Assembly (NCBI GenBank): GCA_022495005.1
Contig: JAGYXB010000659.1
Location: forward strand, 682,001-746,000
Direction of reading: 5' to 3'
Length of the DNA: 64,000 nt
Origin: Rhyacophila brunnea
Lineage: Eukaryota > Arthropoda > Insecta > Trichoptera > Rhyacophilidae
Positions 1-11,125 of the stretch are shown one piece after another (positions within the stretch are counted from its first letter, which is position 1; each line of letters begins with the position of its first letter). The position numbers and the translations under genes are program-made. The notes under the pieces were generated by a model that ran no database searches, was not told the origin of the DNA, and saw only the letters and a program-made list of their open reading frames with translations.

Positions 1-79
1 ATAATATTGTATACGTATTTAAAGATAACGATAAAAATATGGATATATTGTAAAGTCCATTAGTTATATTTGTTATTTT

Positions 80-150
80 CGACCATGTCCGATCCTAGGG
101 CCTCTACAGAGTGGACGGTTGTATTGACAGATTTTTCAGATCTTCAGAAC
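80..150 (-). repeat. SINE-A 3' end fragment
   Basis: Reverse-strand remnant of the SINE-A family seen intact at 36.2 and 42.3 kb. The match covers only the 3' body: the 'atcggacatgg' end, the 'cactctgtggagg' block and the 'aatctgtcaatac' block. The tRNA-like head is missing. Confidence 0.7.
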
Positions 151-1560
151 AGACAAAGTCCATTATATACTATGACGAAAATACTTGTTTATTTTCAATT
201 TCCAAACTACCTAATAAAACCAAACATCACATGAACTCGCATATATATTAACAGGCCACGGGGCACTGAGATTAAATCTAAAAATATTCAAACTAAGGGA
301 CGATGACTGTTGTCCATGTGATGGCAACACCTCTCAAACAGTGTATGTGACATATCGTTAATGACTGATCAATACTAGAAAAACAGCGGTGGGTCCTCGG
401 AGCTCTATACAAACAACACAATTGCGATATTTACTTCCAAAAACCTTACAAAATACTAAACCACAACATAACACAAAAACAATACACAAAACACCTAATT
501 TTGGCCATTCTGGATTATAATATCAATGATACAGACTTCTAAAACTCATAATATAAAATGTACTACTCAAATATTATTTTAATATCTTTCACCTAACCAA
601 ACAGTATACTTAAGGCTATACCTCAGCTGAGGCATGGTCTAAAAAGATCGTGACTAGGCGATGCGCGGAATGCGGGTCGCGGGTGCAAATGACGGAAGCC
701 GAACGAAATATAATTTATCATAAAAGTTTAACATCCGTCCTTTTTATGTTAAGTTTATTATTATATTCGTAATAATAATAGTATATTCATTGACATATTT
801 TCTTTTTTAAGTACATACGTGAAGTTTTTTAGTCATCTTTACACGATTTAAGAATATTTTCATCCGACGCCATGACAAAACGAATCGACGTGCAAACGCC
901 TCGACTATCGCTCTCCGAATGACAACGCGGCCGTAATTACGTTCTACATACAGTTGAAAATTATTTTCCGTTTCACTTATGCACGCTCTTAACTATCTTT
1001 CAATCTTTTATAGATTCAAATATAATATAAAATTAACTTATTTCTACGCAATAACAGAACCACCTTGCACAAAAAGCAAAATTAATTAATTATAAATGGT
1101 AATATAATACCATTGTCATATTATTATCATACTGGACATTGGTAAGGGATATAATTAAATAACATACTCCCAATACATTTATATGGGTTACACTCGATTT
1201 TATCGGAGTTACTGATTGCCAAAGGACAATATTAGGGTAGGGTTAGTCAGTGCCACGCTCAATTACAAATTTCGAGCGATACAATCAGATTTGGTACTGT
1301 GTTTACAATACAAAGTGATTCCCATGGACTACTGTGCATACAAATCATCAACTTTAATGAATCAACATTATCAGATTATTGCCTCTACAATCAAAGGAAT
1401 GCTATATTTCATTAATAATGCTTTGATTTATTGTATTTTCATGTTTCTGAAACTGCAGATGCTTTCATATGAAATGTTATGGACAATAAAAACAAGATTA
1501 TTCTTCTCTCGGTAACGTCTTATACGAAATCGATGACATCTCATAAGCTCACTAACAATA
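151..1560. other. No feature recognised
   Basis: AT-rich sequence with short GC-richer patches near 640-700 and 860-930. One 99-codon frame (1216-1515, +) starts on a non-ATG codon and has low-complexity content; I see no domain or splice context that supports it. Confidence 0.6.
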
Positions 1561-1851
1561 TATATGTGTCGCTGAGTTTCAAAACCCAATATAACACTTT
1601 TTTTTTTAAAAATAATTAAGATATATATATCTTTGGATTCGTTATTAAAATCTCTACTCTCTCAAATCTCGCCTCTTTCAAAAGCCGCTACGATAAACTG
1701 TCATTTATGAAACATAATTAATGCGTCTATCAAATCCCGCTATAACACTACTAAAACATTCAAAAACCTTTTTAGTTCAAAAAGTTTTAATTGATTTTCT
1801 CAACATAATAAAAAAGTGTAATAGCGGGTTTTGAAACTCAGCGACACATAT
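1561..1851. mobile_element. MITE with ~37-bp terminal inverted repeats
   Basis: The left end starts 'atatgtgtcgctgagtttc' and the right end is its reverse complement; similarity continues through 'aaaaccc' and an 'acactttttt' block on both sides. The interior shows no coding signal. The flanks are AT/TA-rich, so a TA target duplication (Tc1/mariner-like) is possible but not certain. Confidence 0.75.
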
Positions 1852-1908
1852 GTCGATTAACGAGTCCAGTGAGAACGAAGCATAATCCATGACATACGAG
1901 TCGTTTTC

Positions 1909-2730
1909 AAATTAACACAGTCACTGCTGACTAGTTAATTACTACAACTCGGCTAGTGCTCAAGACACGCCTGTAATGTAGCAATTAGCATGATAATTAA
2001 ATGTTGTGAATAGTGACACCAGACACCAACACAAGTTTTGTCATTGACAACGAATCAATCGAATGTGTGACCCATTATAAATATTTAGGTACATGGGTCA
2101 ATGAGAAATGGGACCAGTCTCAGGAAATAAAAACTAGAATTGAGATCGCAAGGAGCGCCTTTCTCAAAACGAGACGCCTCCTTAGCAATCGAGACCTTAA
2201 CCTAGGTCTGAGACTGCGTATGGTACGTTGTTATGTTCTCTCAATTCTTTTCTATGGTATGGAAGTATGGACGCTAAACCAAGAGATGTCACGGAGACTT
2301 GAAGCTTTCGAGATGTGGCTGTATAGACGCATCCTCAAAATTCCTTGGACTGACCGGGTGACAAATGTTGAAGTTCTCAATCGAATGGGGAAGGACCGAG
2401 AAGTTCTACGTAGTATCAAAACCAAGAAACTACAGTACCTCGGCCACATTATGAGAGGACAAAAGTACAGCATTCCCCAACTTGTCATTCAAGGAAAGAT
2501 CAACGGTAAGCATAGCAGAGGACGGCGCCGCATTTCGTGGCTTAAAAACTTCTGTGATTGGTACGAGTGCAGCTCTACTGAACTATTCCGGGTAGCAGAC
2601 GATAAAGATAATATTAACTTGATGGTGGCCGACCTCCACTAGGGGATGGCACAATAAGAAGAAGAAGTGAATGTACATGTATCTAATGGCCACACGCCGG
2701 GCGTGTTTTGAGCACTGACTGTGTTAATTT
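1909..2730. repeat. Interrupted inverted repeat enclosing an RTE fragment
   Basis: Left blocks 1909-1927 ('aaattaacacagtca') and 1956-1971 ('gtgctcaagacacgcc') reappear inverted and adjacent at 2699-2730. The RTE fragment at about 2007-2666 lies between the arms, so it probably inserted into a pre-existing foldback element. The 28-bp spacer in the left arm is absent from the right arm. Confidence 0.6.
2013..2642 (+). pseudogene. RTE-type reverse transcriptase, C-terminal fragment (family B)
   Basis: About 209 open codons matching the region after the catalytic palm of RTE-like endonuclease/reverse transcriptases. Recognisable blocks are YKYLGTWVNEKWDQSQEIK, LFYGMEVWTL, RRILKIPWTD, KKLQYLGHIMRG and RGRRRISWL. 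The endonuclease and RT catalytic domains are missing, so this is a 5'-truncated copy that joined the flank just before the GTG at 2013; an in-frame TGA lies directly upstream. The stop at 2640-2642 is followed by 'gatggcacaataagaagaag', the short GAA-type tail usual for this group. GTGAAT occurs at 2006-2011 and 2667-2672, a possible short target duplication. The lack of stops in 630 nt suggests a fairly recent insertion. Degraded relatives lie at 22.25 and 49.4 kb. It is not a host gene. Confidence 0.85.
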
Positions 2731-2734
2731 TATT

Positions 2735-3149
2735 TAATTATTTATCTACATTTTCACAGGCAGTCAGCGGTATAAGTTAGTGCTTACTCAGTGAGAAACG
2801 CTGATGGCGAAAATAAGATTGTTTATTAGATGAATTTTCTTAGCATACAAATTTGTATGAATTTGTATGAAGTTGAATGAATGTCACTCAGTATTGCCGA
2901 GCCTCGGGCTAAATATTTCACTCGTTTTTTTTCTATTGTATTATTGTATGTATGTATGTACATATTATGTAAAATGCACTTGTCAATAAAATGCCGCAAA
3001 TAAATCTCGCAATCGCCATTGACCTACACACTACCAGTCTTCACCCATCACATCACATCATCATCCCCTCCACACACCTGTCACCACACTGTGGTGATAA
3101 GATTAAATTATATTAAATAAATACAAACACGTTATAAATTAATAATATG
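2735..3149. other. No gene recognised
   Basis: Non-coding sequence with a short TATG microsatellite near 2944-2956 and a 'catcacatcatcat' patch near 3050. Confidence 0.6.
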
Positions 3150-3420
3150 CATAATTTTGAAAACACTTCTGAGAAAATATATTATAACCAATAGAAAAAA
3201 TATTTTTGAAAAAAGTAATACACCCCGCAGGAATCGAGCGTGCATCTCTCGGGTTAGCGCCAATGCACTATGCCACTATGCTAAAGGGGTCATACTTAAT
3301 TGTGACAAATTTTAACTAAAGTGCTTTCCAAATGTTTTCAAAATTGTGTATGTTCAATAATTAGAATGTTGCATTCTTAAATCTTATGAATTATTCGTTG
3401 AATAAAAAAAATAGTAACTT
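3150..3420 (-). mobile_element. SINE-B copy with tRNA-like head (3221-3292)
   Basis: On the minus strand a box-A-like TAGCATAGTGG (3273-3283) and a box-B-like GCTCGATTC (3231-3239) have tRNA spacing. A T-rich linker ('ttttttcaaaa') and the family tail 'gaattattcgttgaata' complete the element. The same linker and tail occur at 8.8-9.2, 15.5-15.9, 34.0-34.5, 45.95 and 46.6 kb. The text around the head is also partly self-inverted ('ataattttgaaaac' at 3150 and its complement near 3335). Confidence 0.7.
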
Positions 3421-4379
3421 AATTAAATATTAATCCTTTCCACGCGGACGGTAAACCAGTTGTACACTAATTAATTGGCCATTCGATATAATTAGCATGT
3501 TATTTGAATGCGGTAATTAAATAGTAATTAAATGATTAAATGCTCCGCGTCGAACAAGGTTAATAAATAACGGATTATAAAAAAATACCTACTAATAAAC
3601 TATTTTTTTTATTCAACGAATAATTCAAAAGTTTTAAAAATATAAAAGCTGACTGTCAAAATAACGCAATTTGTGAACCGCTTAAAAATGTAAGAACTAG
3701 AGTCTGTCTGTCGTGCCGGTTTCTCCCCCGCTTCAGCATCCATCTCGTTCCCTCGCATTGAAAACTAGCAACAGTTGAACGCGATGTCACAATGCTTTTT
3801 GTGAGACGTGTACGCCAGTTTATAGAATACAGAATCTAACAGTTAATTTAGCCTTAATTAGATGGATGGTAAAGTATATTGAGCGTACAATTTTTTGTTT
3901 TTTAGATTTTTCTGTGTTTACAATGTTTAAAGAAATACTGAATTTTAAACTCATTAATTATGAAAAGCGATGTATATTGTATAGAGAGAAAATCATTTTT
4001 CATTCGATTTACATAGAAAAATTCAACCCCCTTCCGGTGCAAACAAAAAAAAAAGTATCAGGGTCGCATAGCATTGTAAAGTTGTCGAAGAGAGAACGAA
4101 TAAAAAGCCGAAGCAATACAAAAGGGTTGCATACAATTACACGCTAACGAAGTCGTAGAAAATCTTGAGAGAAGGTAATTTGGTTAGGCGCGGAATTTAT
4201 TTTCGTACGTGGCCGTGAGATTCTGGCAGGTCGCCTTGAATAGAAATGGCTGCTATCAGGGGATAATAATAGTGAACTGAAAATTTTCCTTTGTAAAATA
4301 TAAATATAGCATGTTATTATTATAAAAAAGATTGATGGCCATTACTGTTTTGAGATACAGAATAATATAGGTTTCTACA
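3421..4379. other. Repeat tail plus unassigned sequence
   Basis: An inverted SINE-B tail ('attcaacgaataattc') lies near 3609-3625 and is followed by a GC-richer patch (3700-3800). The 93-codon frame at 3866-4147 (+) has biased, low-complexity content and no recognisable domain. No convincing gene. Confidence 0.5.
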
Positions 4380-4579
4380 GAGTGGTTACACGTAAATTGT
4401 ACATAGAACATTATTTCATCGTGGCACAGTTTGCCATGAGCTTTCTATCAGAAAGAGATGACTATAATATACTAGATGGCAGCTTATCAGATTTCCAAGT
4501 GCAGATGAATAAGGGACGCCTAACTAAAGTTGATCGCTATCTCTCTAGTCATCATAAAACAAAGGCTTTGCTATGCGAG

Positions 4580-5312
4580 TAGGGAATCCAATCCCGAGCC
4601 AAAATTCTGATCCCGGGATTTCGGGATTACAATTTGACAATCCCGGGATTGCCATTTTTTTCCATTGTTTATATAAAATTTTTATATTTACAAATAACAC
4701 TGATAAAATCGACCAAAAATAAATCTAGTATAATTCATTCTATTTAAGAAATTTATTGTTAATATTGTATATGTTCAATCTTGGAAACACACAAGTTTAA
4801 TGGAGTAAATAATATTGTAATATAAATAATAATGTGAATTTAATATGAGATTGCTGTTTCTGATAGTAAAGACATAATGAATGGATTAGCGAGATTTAAA
4901 ATAGTAAAGCAAATAATCATGGCGTACTTATGGCCTTTTCGCTTCATAAATCTAATTAGTCAGCCAAATATGAAACTGCCGTAAAACGTATGAGATCATG
5001 GTGGAATTACTTTGTTAAAAGTGCGAAGCATTGTTTTTTTCCAATCTTTCTCATTTTTAATAATTTATGTGAAAAAATAAAATGAATCGGCTACCTACAC
5101 ATGGGTATAAATCAAACTTCATTCAAACTCAGTTTATTTCTAATGTAGTTATTTTTTATTAAAAGTATTATTTCCGTTATATTTTCGCTTTTATTTTATT
5201 TTCCATACAAATTGATAAAAAAAATCAATCCCGAAATCCCGGGATTATGTTTATCAATCCCGGGATTCATAGGTATCGAAAATAGCTCGGGATCCCGGGA
5301 TTGGAATCCCTA
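4580..5312. mobile_element. hAT-type non-autonomous element with 8-bp target duplication
   Basis: Element ends are TAGGGAATCC and GGAATCCCTA. The 8-bp direct repeat TATGCGAG flanks it exactly (4572-4579 and 5313-5320), the diagnostic length for hAT. Sub-terminal regions hold repeated 'aatcccgggatt' palindromes in both orientations (4600-4655, 5225-5305), as expected for transposase binding sites. No transposase reading frame is seen in the 733-bp body. Confidence 0.88.
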
Positions 5313-5404
5313 TATGCGAGTATATTATTTCGCGCTTTGGAGACTTAATCAAACAATAGTTATCCCTTTAAACGTGGATGATTACGTCATCAGTAACGTA
5401 GCCA

Positions 5405-5475
5405 TATACGATCTAGTAACACGTAAATTGTACATAAAACATTTTACCGTGGCACAGTTTGCCATGAGCTTGTGT
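5405..5475 (+). repeat. Second copy of a host-flank segment (first at 4385-4445)
   Basis: Both segments contain 'acacgtaaattgtacata' followed by 'tggcacagtttgccatgag'. They flank the hAT element at unequal distances and are longer than its target duplication, so this is an older dispersed or local duplication. Confidence 0.55.
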
Positions 5476-5682
5476 ACTGTACGGTCTCCAATTTTATTAG
5501 ATTCAATATGAACATTAATTCAATTATCATAGCTGATTTTGACAAAATTTATGAACTCAAGAATGAAAACCTAACTTAACTGACTTACTGTAAAGTGTAA
5601 ACCGACAAAAACTGTGTTTTATTTAGACGTGAATTTTATATCAGTACTATACGACCCAAAGAGGTAGGATGGTCTTTAATAT

Positions 5683-6110
5683 CATCATCAGCCTGAATCT
5701 ATCCACTGCTGGATGAAGGCCTCTTCAAGCTGCTTCCACTTCTCTCGGTCCTGTGCATTACGTTGCCACGTACTTCCGTAGAACTTTATCATTTCATCGA
5801 TCCAGCGGCCTCTAGGTCTATCTTGCGGACGTTTTATACTTCTTGGATACCACTGGATGACTAGATTTGTCCAATGATTGTCTCTTCTTCGAGCTATGTG
5901 GCAAGCCCATCTCCATTTAAGGCTTTTAATAAACTCTATTACATCGCAAACCCTTGTCTGCTTCCTTATCCACTCATTCCTCTTTTTGTCCTTTCGCGTT
6001 ATGCCCAGCATGCACCTCTCCATATCACGTTGTGCTACTCTAAGTTTCTGGATCTCTTTTTTACTTAGGGTCCATGTTTCACACGCATATGTGATCACGG
6101 GAAGCAGTTC
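5683..6110 (-). pseudogene. RTE-type reverse transcriptase, C-terminal fragment (family A)
   Basis: A minus-strand frame of about 136 codons. Blocks are VITYACETWTLSKKEIQ, AQRDMERCMLGITRKDK, LKWRWACHIARR, DRPRGRWIDEM and a terminal EEAFIQQWIDSG, typical of the C-terminus of RTE elements. The upstream catalytic parts are absent; the copy is truncated near 6110. The stop is followed by a TGATGATGAT tail at 5683-5695. The last ~60 bp matter because they are the recognisable source of the tandem repeat at 55.0-60.3 kb. Other copies, more decayed, lie at 43.25-43.63 and 49.14-49.36 kb, with a probable trace at 18.95-19.06 kb. Confidence 0.85.
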
Positions 6111-6804
6111 GAAGCGAGGTCTTTACTATACGGCCGTATATTTCCGATACAACATTTCACGGTGAAGTTTAATACGGCGAACTGCATACGTACAAGTTTC
6201 CGGACACGCTACAGAGTTGGGTTGACGTAACTGGCTTAGTTTTATGAGAGATTTTGGTATGTAAAAAAAATAATAACATGCGTATTTCATCCAGCTACAG
6301 GATTAAAATACATGCCCCACGTATGAATAGGCAAGTGTCATATCTACGTCTGGTTTGCATTCACATTACTATAATAATTAATACACAACATTATGTAAAA
6401 AAAGATAATACCTACTCTATTCTTAACAGATTATGTTTAGATTAGATTATGTAGACCATATATATACCAATAGGAAACTTTTGAACTGACGACAAATACT
6501 AGGAGTTATGATCTCTTTACGAAGTGAATGAGTGGTAAATTATAACACGTCTTATTGTTTTTTACACGTGGTAGGATCTCATCAAATTATATTAATTTAT
6601 TTGAATACACAGTTGGTAAAAAATAATTCAACAGAAATTAAACTATATATATATAATATAGACTGAGGGTTCGGGGTTTTCATTTAATTGTTCCTAACAT
6701 TTATTATGTTAATCTTACTTTTAACAATTTATTTTTAGAAGTCAAGTTAACAAAATATAGTGCAAAGCCTAATAAATCTTTCATACAAGCAAAAAAGGTT
6801 AAGC
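6111..6804. other. No feature recognised
   Basis: AT-rich sequence with an AT microsatellite near 6643-6660. No coding signal. Confidence 0.6.
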
Positions 6805-6809
6805 ATTAT

Positions 6810-7045
6810 TCGCCTGGACGGGCGGGCACTTTTTTTCAGACGGTGAGGGCAGAAAATTACAAATTCATAAAATCAACAAGGCCATATTTAGATCAATATA
6901 AATATTATCACAATGCACCGCCTTACTGTAATATTTAGCACTTTTTTCGGATGGTGAGAATGGTGACAAATTACAAATTCATACAATTATTAGGATCTAG
7001 TTTTATTTAGACAAATTTAATTCACAATACACTAATTTACAAGTC
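6810..7045 (+). repeat. Two-unit tandem duplication, ~115 bp each
   Basis: Each unit begins 'gcactttttt', then 'ggtgag' and 'attacaaattcata', with matching tails. Divergence between the units is moderate. Confidence 0.6.
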
Positions 7046-7144
7046 TTATCGATGGATTATGGTGGTGAAATCACAAAGTTTTAACATTTGGATTTAAACA
7101 ATAACTTTCTCTCCCCAAAGAGGATAACATTTTTTATCGATTTT

Positions 7145-7312
7145 TTATAGAATTATTGAAATGGATCTCAGCAACTTGCTCAACCTATAAGGTACATACT
7201 CTGACTCATACACAAATTGAAAAACAGTATATTATTATGTACTTTCAAGATCCAGGATTCGAACCTGGTACCCACGACGTTATATTTCGACGCTTAAGCA
7301 TCGTGGGTGTAA
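7145..7312 (-). mobile_element. SINE-A copy
   Basis: The tRNA-Ser-like head ends with box B GGTTCGAATCCTGG (minus strand, around 7258-7272). The conserved body follows: a 'caatttgtgtatgagtcag' block and the 'aggttgagcaag' block. The 3' end past 'ccatttc' is missing. Confidence 0.8.
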
Positions 7313-7376
7313 ATTATAAGTAGGTATATTGTTAGAATAAAAAAAAATCGGTGTGTGTACTTATGTACGTGCGTTA

Positions 7377-7881
7377 GAAGTTATACTTTTTTGGCGTAAC
7401 AAAAGAAAAACAAAACTTGTGATAAACTAGATTCTTTGACTAGCTCTTAATTATCTTGCTAAATTACACACTCAAGAAAAAGGACCGCTTATTGGAACGC
7501 CGTTGGTTTATTTCTATACACTTTTACTTATATTACTAAATTATATAATGATTTCTTGTTGTTTTTATTTTTAACGTTTGACTCTGACGTTTAATCGTTT
7601 GTTTACGTAAGGAATTGCAAATGGCCGACAATAATAAAAATTAGCTGCCTAGGCAACGGAACAATTCTAAACTATAATATTATACTGTATAATTATCACG
7701 ATTGCAGTATCATACTTTGGCATAAAGGTAGTGCGTTCGGCTGATAACCGAACAATCGGTGTTTCGAATCCAATTGAGTACGTTTTTTTCGTGTGAAAAA
7801 ATAAATTATGTGTTACATGTCACACGCCAAAAATACACTCTGATCTGATTTCCCAAACGCGCCAAAAGAAGTATAACTTCA
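7377..7881. mobile_element. Inverted-repeat element enclosing a tRNA-Ile-like SINE head
   Basis: The arms 'agaagttatactttt..ggcg' (7377-7397) and its complement (7859-7881) define the unit. Inside, 7716-7780 (+) folds as a tRNA-like head with GCTGATAACC around a GAT anticodon and a box-B-like TTTCGAATCC, followed by T-rich SINE-type sequence. It is not an intact tRNA gene, because the acceptor arms do not pair. Confidence 0.5.
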
Positions 7882-8834
7882 AAAATATCTTTATTTGACA
7901 TACTTTGATATACGTACAAATACTTTCAATACATTGTACCTACTTAACTAACTATTGACATGATTCGTCACCAAGTGCCTATTCGTAGCACTTCACTGTA
8001 TTCCTTCCCTAAAAAAGTACATATTATAAAATGTATAAAATAATCAAAAAAAAAAAAATACAAGCAAATCACGAACTGGGTCAAAGTATTTTTAAATCGA
8101 TATTTGTCCAACTTACGCATATTAGAATAGAACATATTATTATTCAAAAATTATCAAAACAATATCCTACATTATTTTACTCTACAAGTAGTATTTAAAC
8201 CCTTTTGTTAGTGGGTGAAAATAGTGATCGTATCAGTCGGAATGAAACCATTCCCAGTGAACTGTTTGCAGATCATTCTTGTGATGATTCTATTACAGAT
8301 CTCTTTCTCGCAGCCATGAATTAAATTAATCCGCGGATAAGTGATCCGGTTTCATCCCTATTTTAGAGGACGGGTGCAAAAAGGGTTGAATTTCCTATCT
8401 GATGCCATTAAATGAATTTGTAATGAAAATTTATTTGTATGTGAATATTCAATGGCTCCTTTTATGTGTTGCATTTAAGATGGTTAGCATTTAAGCTTAA
8501 TCTCGTAGCGCTGTACGTTAGCGACAAGGTGAACCCGGGTTTGAGTTCAGAAGTTAAATATAATTCACATTTAAATTTTAAAATACTTAAATATTATAGG
8601 TATTGAATATACATAGCTTAGAATAGTGGTTCTCACGTGAAATTTAACTGTGGCCGTACAATTGACATTTACAGTTCTATAGAAACGTCTGGTGGTTGCA
8701 CCAAATTTCACTTTTGTTGTGATTGAAAAAATTAAAGCTAAATTTTATTTACTAAAAAAATGGATCAATTTATTTATAGACAAGTCCATTTAATAAAAGA
8801 CATTTGAGTATTTCAGTACATATCTATTTAACAT
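7882..8834. other. No gene recognised
   Basis: AT-rich. A weak tRNA-like stretch (8498-8550) contains a box-B-like 'gggtttgagttc' but no clear box A. Confidence 0.5.
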
Positions 8835-9170
8835 ATATAATTTTGAAAAACACTTTCTGAGAGAGAATATTATAACCAATAGAAAAAATATTTTTTTGAA
8901 AAAAGTAAGTCACCCCGACGGGAAATCGAACCCCGTATCTCCCGGGTTTATGCCCCATCCATCGCATTTAACCAATATGCTACAACGTGACATACTAATG
9001 GCGAAAATTTTAACTATTGGTCAATTTTAATACCTACTCATCAACGTTCTTCCAAATCAAGCTACTTCTTCTCTCAGAAAGTGTTTTTCAAAATTATATA
9101 TGTTCAATAATCAGAATGATATATTCTTAAATCTTGTGAATTATTCGTTGAATAAAAGAAATAGTTAATT
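8835..9170 (-). mobile_element. SINE-B copy
   Basis: The head on the minus strand (8912-8995) has box A TAGCATATTGG and box B GGTTCGATT. The linker 'ttttttcaaaaaaatat' and tail 'gaattattcgttgaataaa' follow. About 35 bp at the far end (8835-8870) are inverted relative to the tail block around 9080-9105. Confidence 0.75.
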
Positions 9171-9565
9171 ACATATCTATTTATTTAAAAATAATGAAAA
9201 TGGAAAATTCCTCAATACTCCTTTTTCCAATGCGAGCCGCATGGCTGCTTCTGAGTTTACATCTGTCAACTGGCTTCGATATTTTTTTATGAAGTGTCAA
9301 GTACACTGAATGATCTTTCACAATATACAGTAGTAGGAAAAATCGACAATATTAATAAAGCAATTGTTGCCAATTCTTTGAATTGACTTTATTCTCAGAA
9401 ACGGACTATTACACATTATGGATCATTTGATCATGGAAAGAAATTTAAGACAAGTCAAGTGTATTCAACCAATTTAATAATTTCATAAATAAATTTATCT
9501 CTATAAAATATTCAAAGTTATGTATAATTTAATTGCATAATTTTGGATATTTAACTGATAGACGA
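9171..9565. other. No feature recognised
   Basis: AT-rich, no repeat match and no coding signal found. Confidence 0.5.
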
Positions 9566-9567
9566 GT

Positions 9568-9750
9568 ATTTTTAACTATTATCTATTATGGCTTAGTTTT
9601 TGCACGGTTTAGTTGAATTTTAAAAACTAACCAACACCATCAGTAAATTGTAGTCTTATTTCAATGAAAACAAATACGTTGACTGACAAAGTTTAGTGTG
9701 CACTATTTATGGCGGATCTTAATAGCCTACCTCTACCCTTAACCACTGTT
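9568..9750 (-). repeat. Half copy of the CACAGTG-ended TIR family
   Basis: Single arm matching the arms of the elements at 20.0-20.8 and 50.7-51.3 kb ('tctattatggcttag', 'ctaaccaacaccatc', 'gtgcactatttatggcgga'). On the minus strand it ends in ACAGTGGTTAAGGG. The partner arm is absent. Confidence 0.65.
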
Positions 9751-10144
9751 ATAATATAGTGTGTTTTATTTTATTAATACTCGTACTATGTATTTCCACC
9801 AAGAATTGACATATAAAACCATTAAATAAAAATATATAAAACGGTATATTCTCCGACTTTCATGATTGTCACCGTATTATAGTATTATGTTTATTACTAC
9901 TTATATAAAAAAAACAAAACTTTTACAGTAAGATATTTATTTATCTCGAGTCCAGTTTTATATGATAACTAGCTGACCCGGCAAACGTTGTTCTGCCATA
10001 TAAATTATTTCTAGTGAATATTTTGGTTGTTAAATAAAAAATAACGAATGTATCGTAAGTGTGTGGGGATGGAATCTATGACAGAAAGAGGAATAGAGCG
10101 CTGTAGACGATGACCGCCGATAAAAGCAAAAAAACACCAACCAT

Positions 10145-10557
10145 TCATTTTCTCAATTCAAAATGACTAATGATGTTCATAATGAATGAATTACATATGA
10201 CAGGATCTCGTTGTTTAATGTTTATGCAATATCCGTCTTGTCCCTTCCAGAAAATTAGCGGATATTGGAAAGCGTCGTATGAATGGTGTGTGTCAGCGAT
10301 GAACTCCAGATTATTGTTTCTTCTTCGAATCACGATTTCTCGCGTCGATGTGCGGTCACCAACCATGATTCCAGCAATGTCGTCAACAACAGTCGCATTG
10401 AATCGACGTACGTGCTCTCCAGCTGGTGTTTTATCAGGATTGATGACAATGGCGTGATTGTCACTTTGCAATTCGTGTATGTGTGCTTTGAAGAATTTCA
10501 ATAATTCATTGTGCTCATTCAACAGGGCGTCCAGTTCGCCGACGATGCGCCTGGAAA
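10145..10557 (-). pseudogene. Helitron protein fragment, block 3
   Basis: Open from about 10557 to 10145. Contains LLNEHNELLKFFKAH, NPDKTPAGEHVRRFN, and THHSYDAFQYPLIFWKGQDG, a characteristic string of insect Helitron proteins just upstream of the Helitron_like_N/Rep region. The frame ends before any HUH replication-initiator motif, which marks the internal deletion. An ATG occurs at 10522, but the homology clearly begins upstream of it, so that ATG is not the natural start. Confidence 0.85.
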
Positions 10558-10570
10558 TATTTAAATATTA

Positions 10571-10813
10571 TTAATTGGGGCCATTGTAGCCGCAGCGTGC
10601 ATCCACATGATTGATGTCCTCACCGCCCATGAAGTAGATTTGTAAATGTGGTTCGTTTGGCATTGGCAGCAATGAGCCTACTTTGTGGTATACTTGGCCT
10701 TTGATTTTGAACGTAGAATGGAATTGTTGACCATTTGCCGCAGTATTGTGAACTATTTCTGTTGCTCTGAACGAAGTCATTTGGAAGCATGAATTGAATG
10801 TGCGAATGGACTT
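10571..10813 (-). pseudogene. Helitron protein fragment, block 2
   Basis: Contains SIRTFNSCFQMTSFRATEIV, FKIKGQVYHKVGSLLPMPN and LQIYFMGGEDINH, the conserved middle block of insect Helitron proteins. Its upstream end is cut by the palindromic insertion at 10817; minus-strand codons before SIR come from the insertion and the duplicated target. The frame stops at 10571 and must shift to reach block 3. Confidence 0.82.
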
Positions 10814-10816
10814 CAG

Positions 10817-11122
10817 TGGGTCTATTCTATGCTTATCGACCGCTAAAGTGATAAAGTGAAAAATATTATCAAACTTAGGGTAGGTTTGTATCAAAATATT
10901 AGCACTTATTGTAACAATTACACGAAGCCGGTTTTTATTGTTGCAATAAGTGCTATATTTCAACAGCACCTATCTTGCTGCTGTTAAAATATCGCACTTA
11001 TTGCAACAATAAAAACCGGCTTCGTGTAATTGTTACAATAAGTGCTAATATTTTGATACAAACCTACCCTAAGTTTGATACTATTTATCAATTTAGTGTT
11101 CGATAAGTATAGAATAGACCCA
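10817..11122. mobile_element. Palindromic MITE inserted in the Helitron, 3-bp duplication CAG
   Basis: Long arms of roughly 145 bp are near-perfect inverted copies: both start 'tgggtctattctat' and include 'aaacttagggtaggtttg' and 'cacgaagccggttttt'. A short centre lies near 10970. CAG flanks both sides (10814-10816 and 11123-11125). Removing the element and one CAG brings Helitron blocks 1 and 2 into the same frame, which independently supports these borders. No coding capacity; superfamily unknown. Confidence 0.85.
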
Positions 11123-11125
11123 CAG

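Noticed and set aside
2252..2488. 78-codon minus-strand frame opposite the RTE family B fragment
   Set aside because: Antisense shadow of a well-supported reverse-transcriptase frame.
7716..7780. Intact tRNA-Ile gene
   Set aside because: The anticodon arm is good, but the acceptor and T arms fail; T-rich SINE-like sequence follows.
8620..8700. hAT start of the 'cagtggttctca' type
   Set aside because: Only one end was suggestive ('gaatagtggttctcacg'); no matching inverted end or 8-bp duplication was found.
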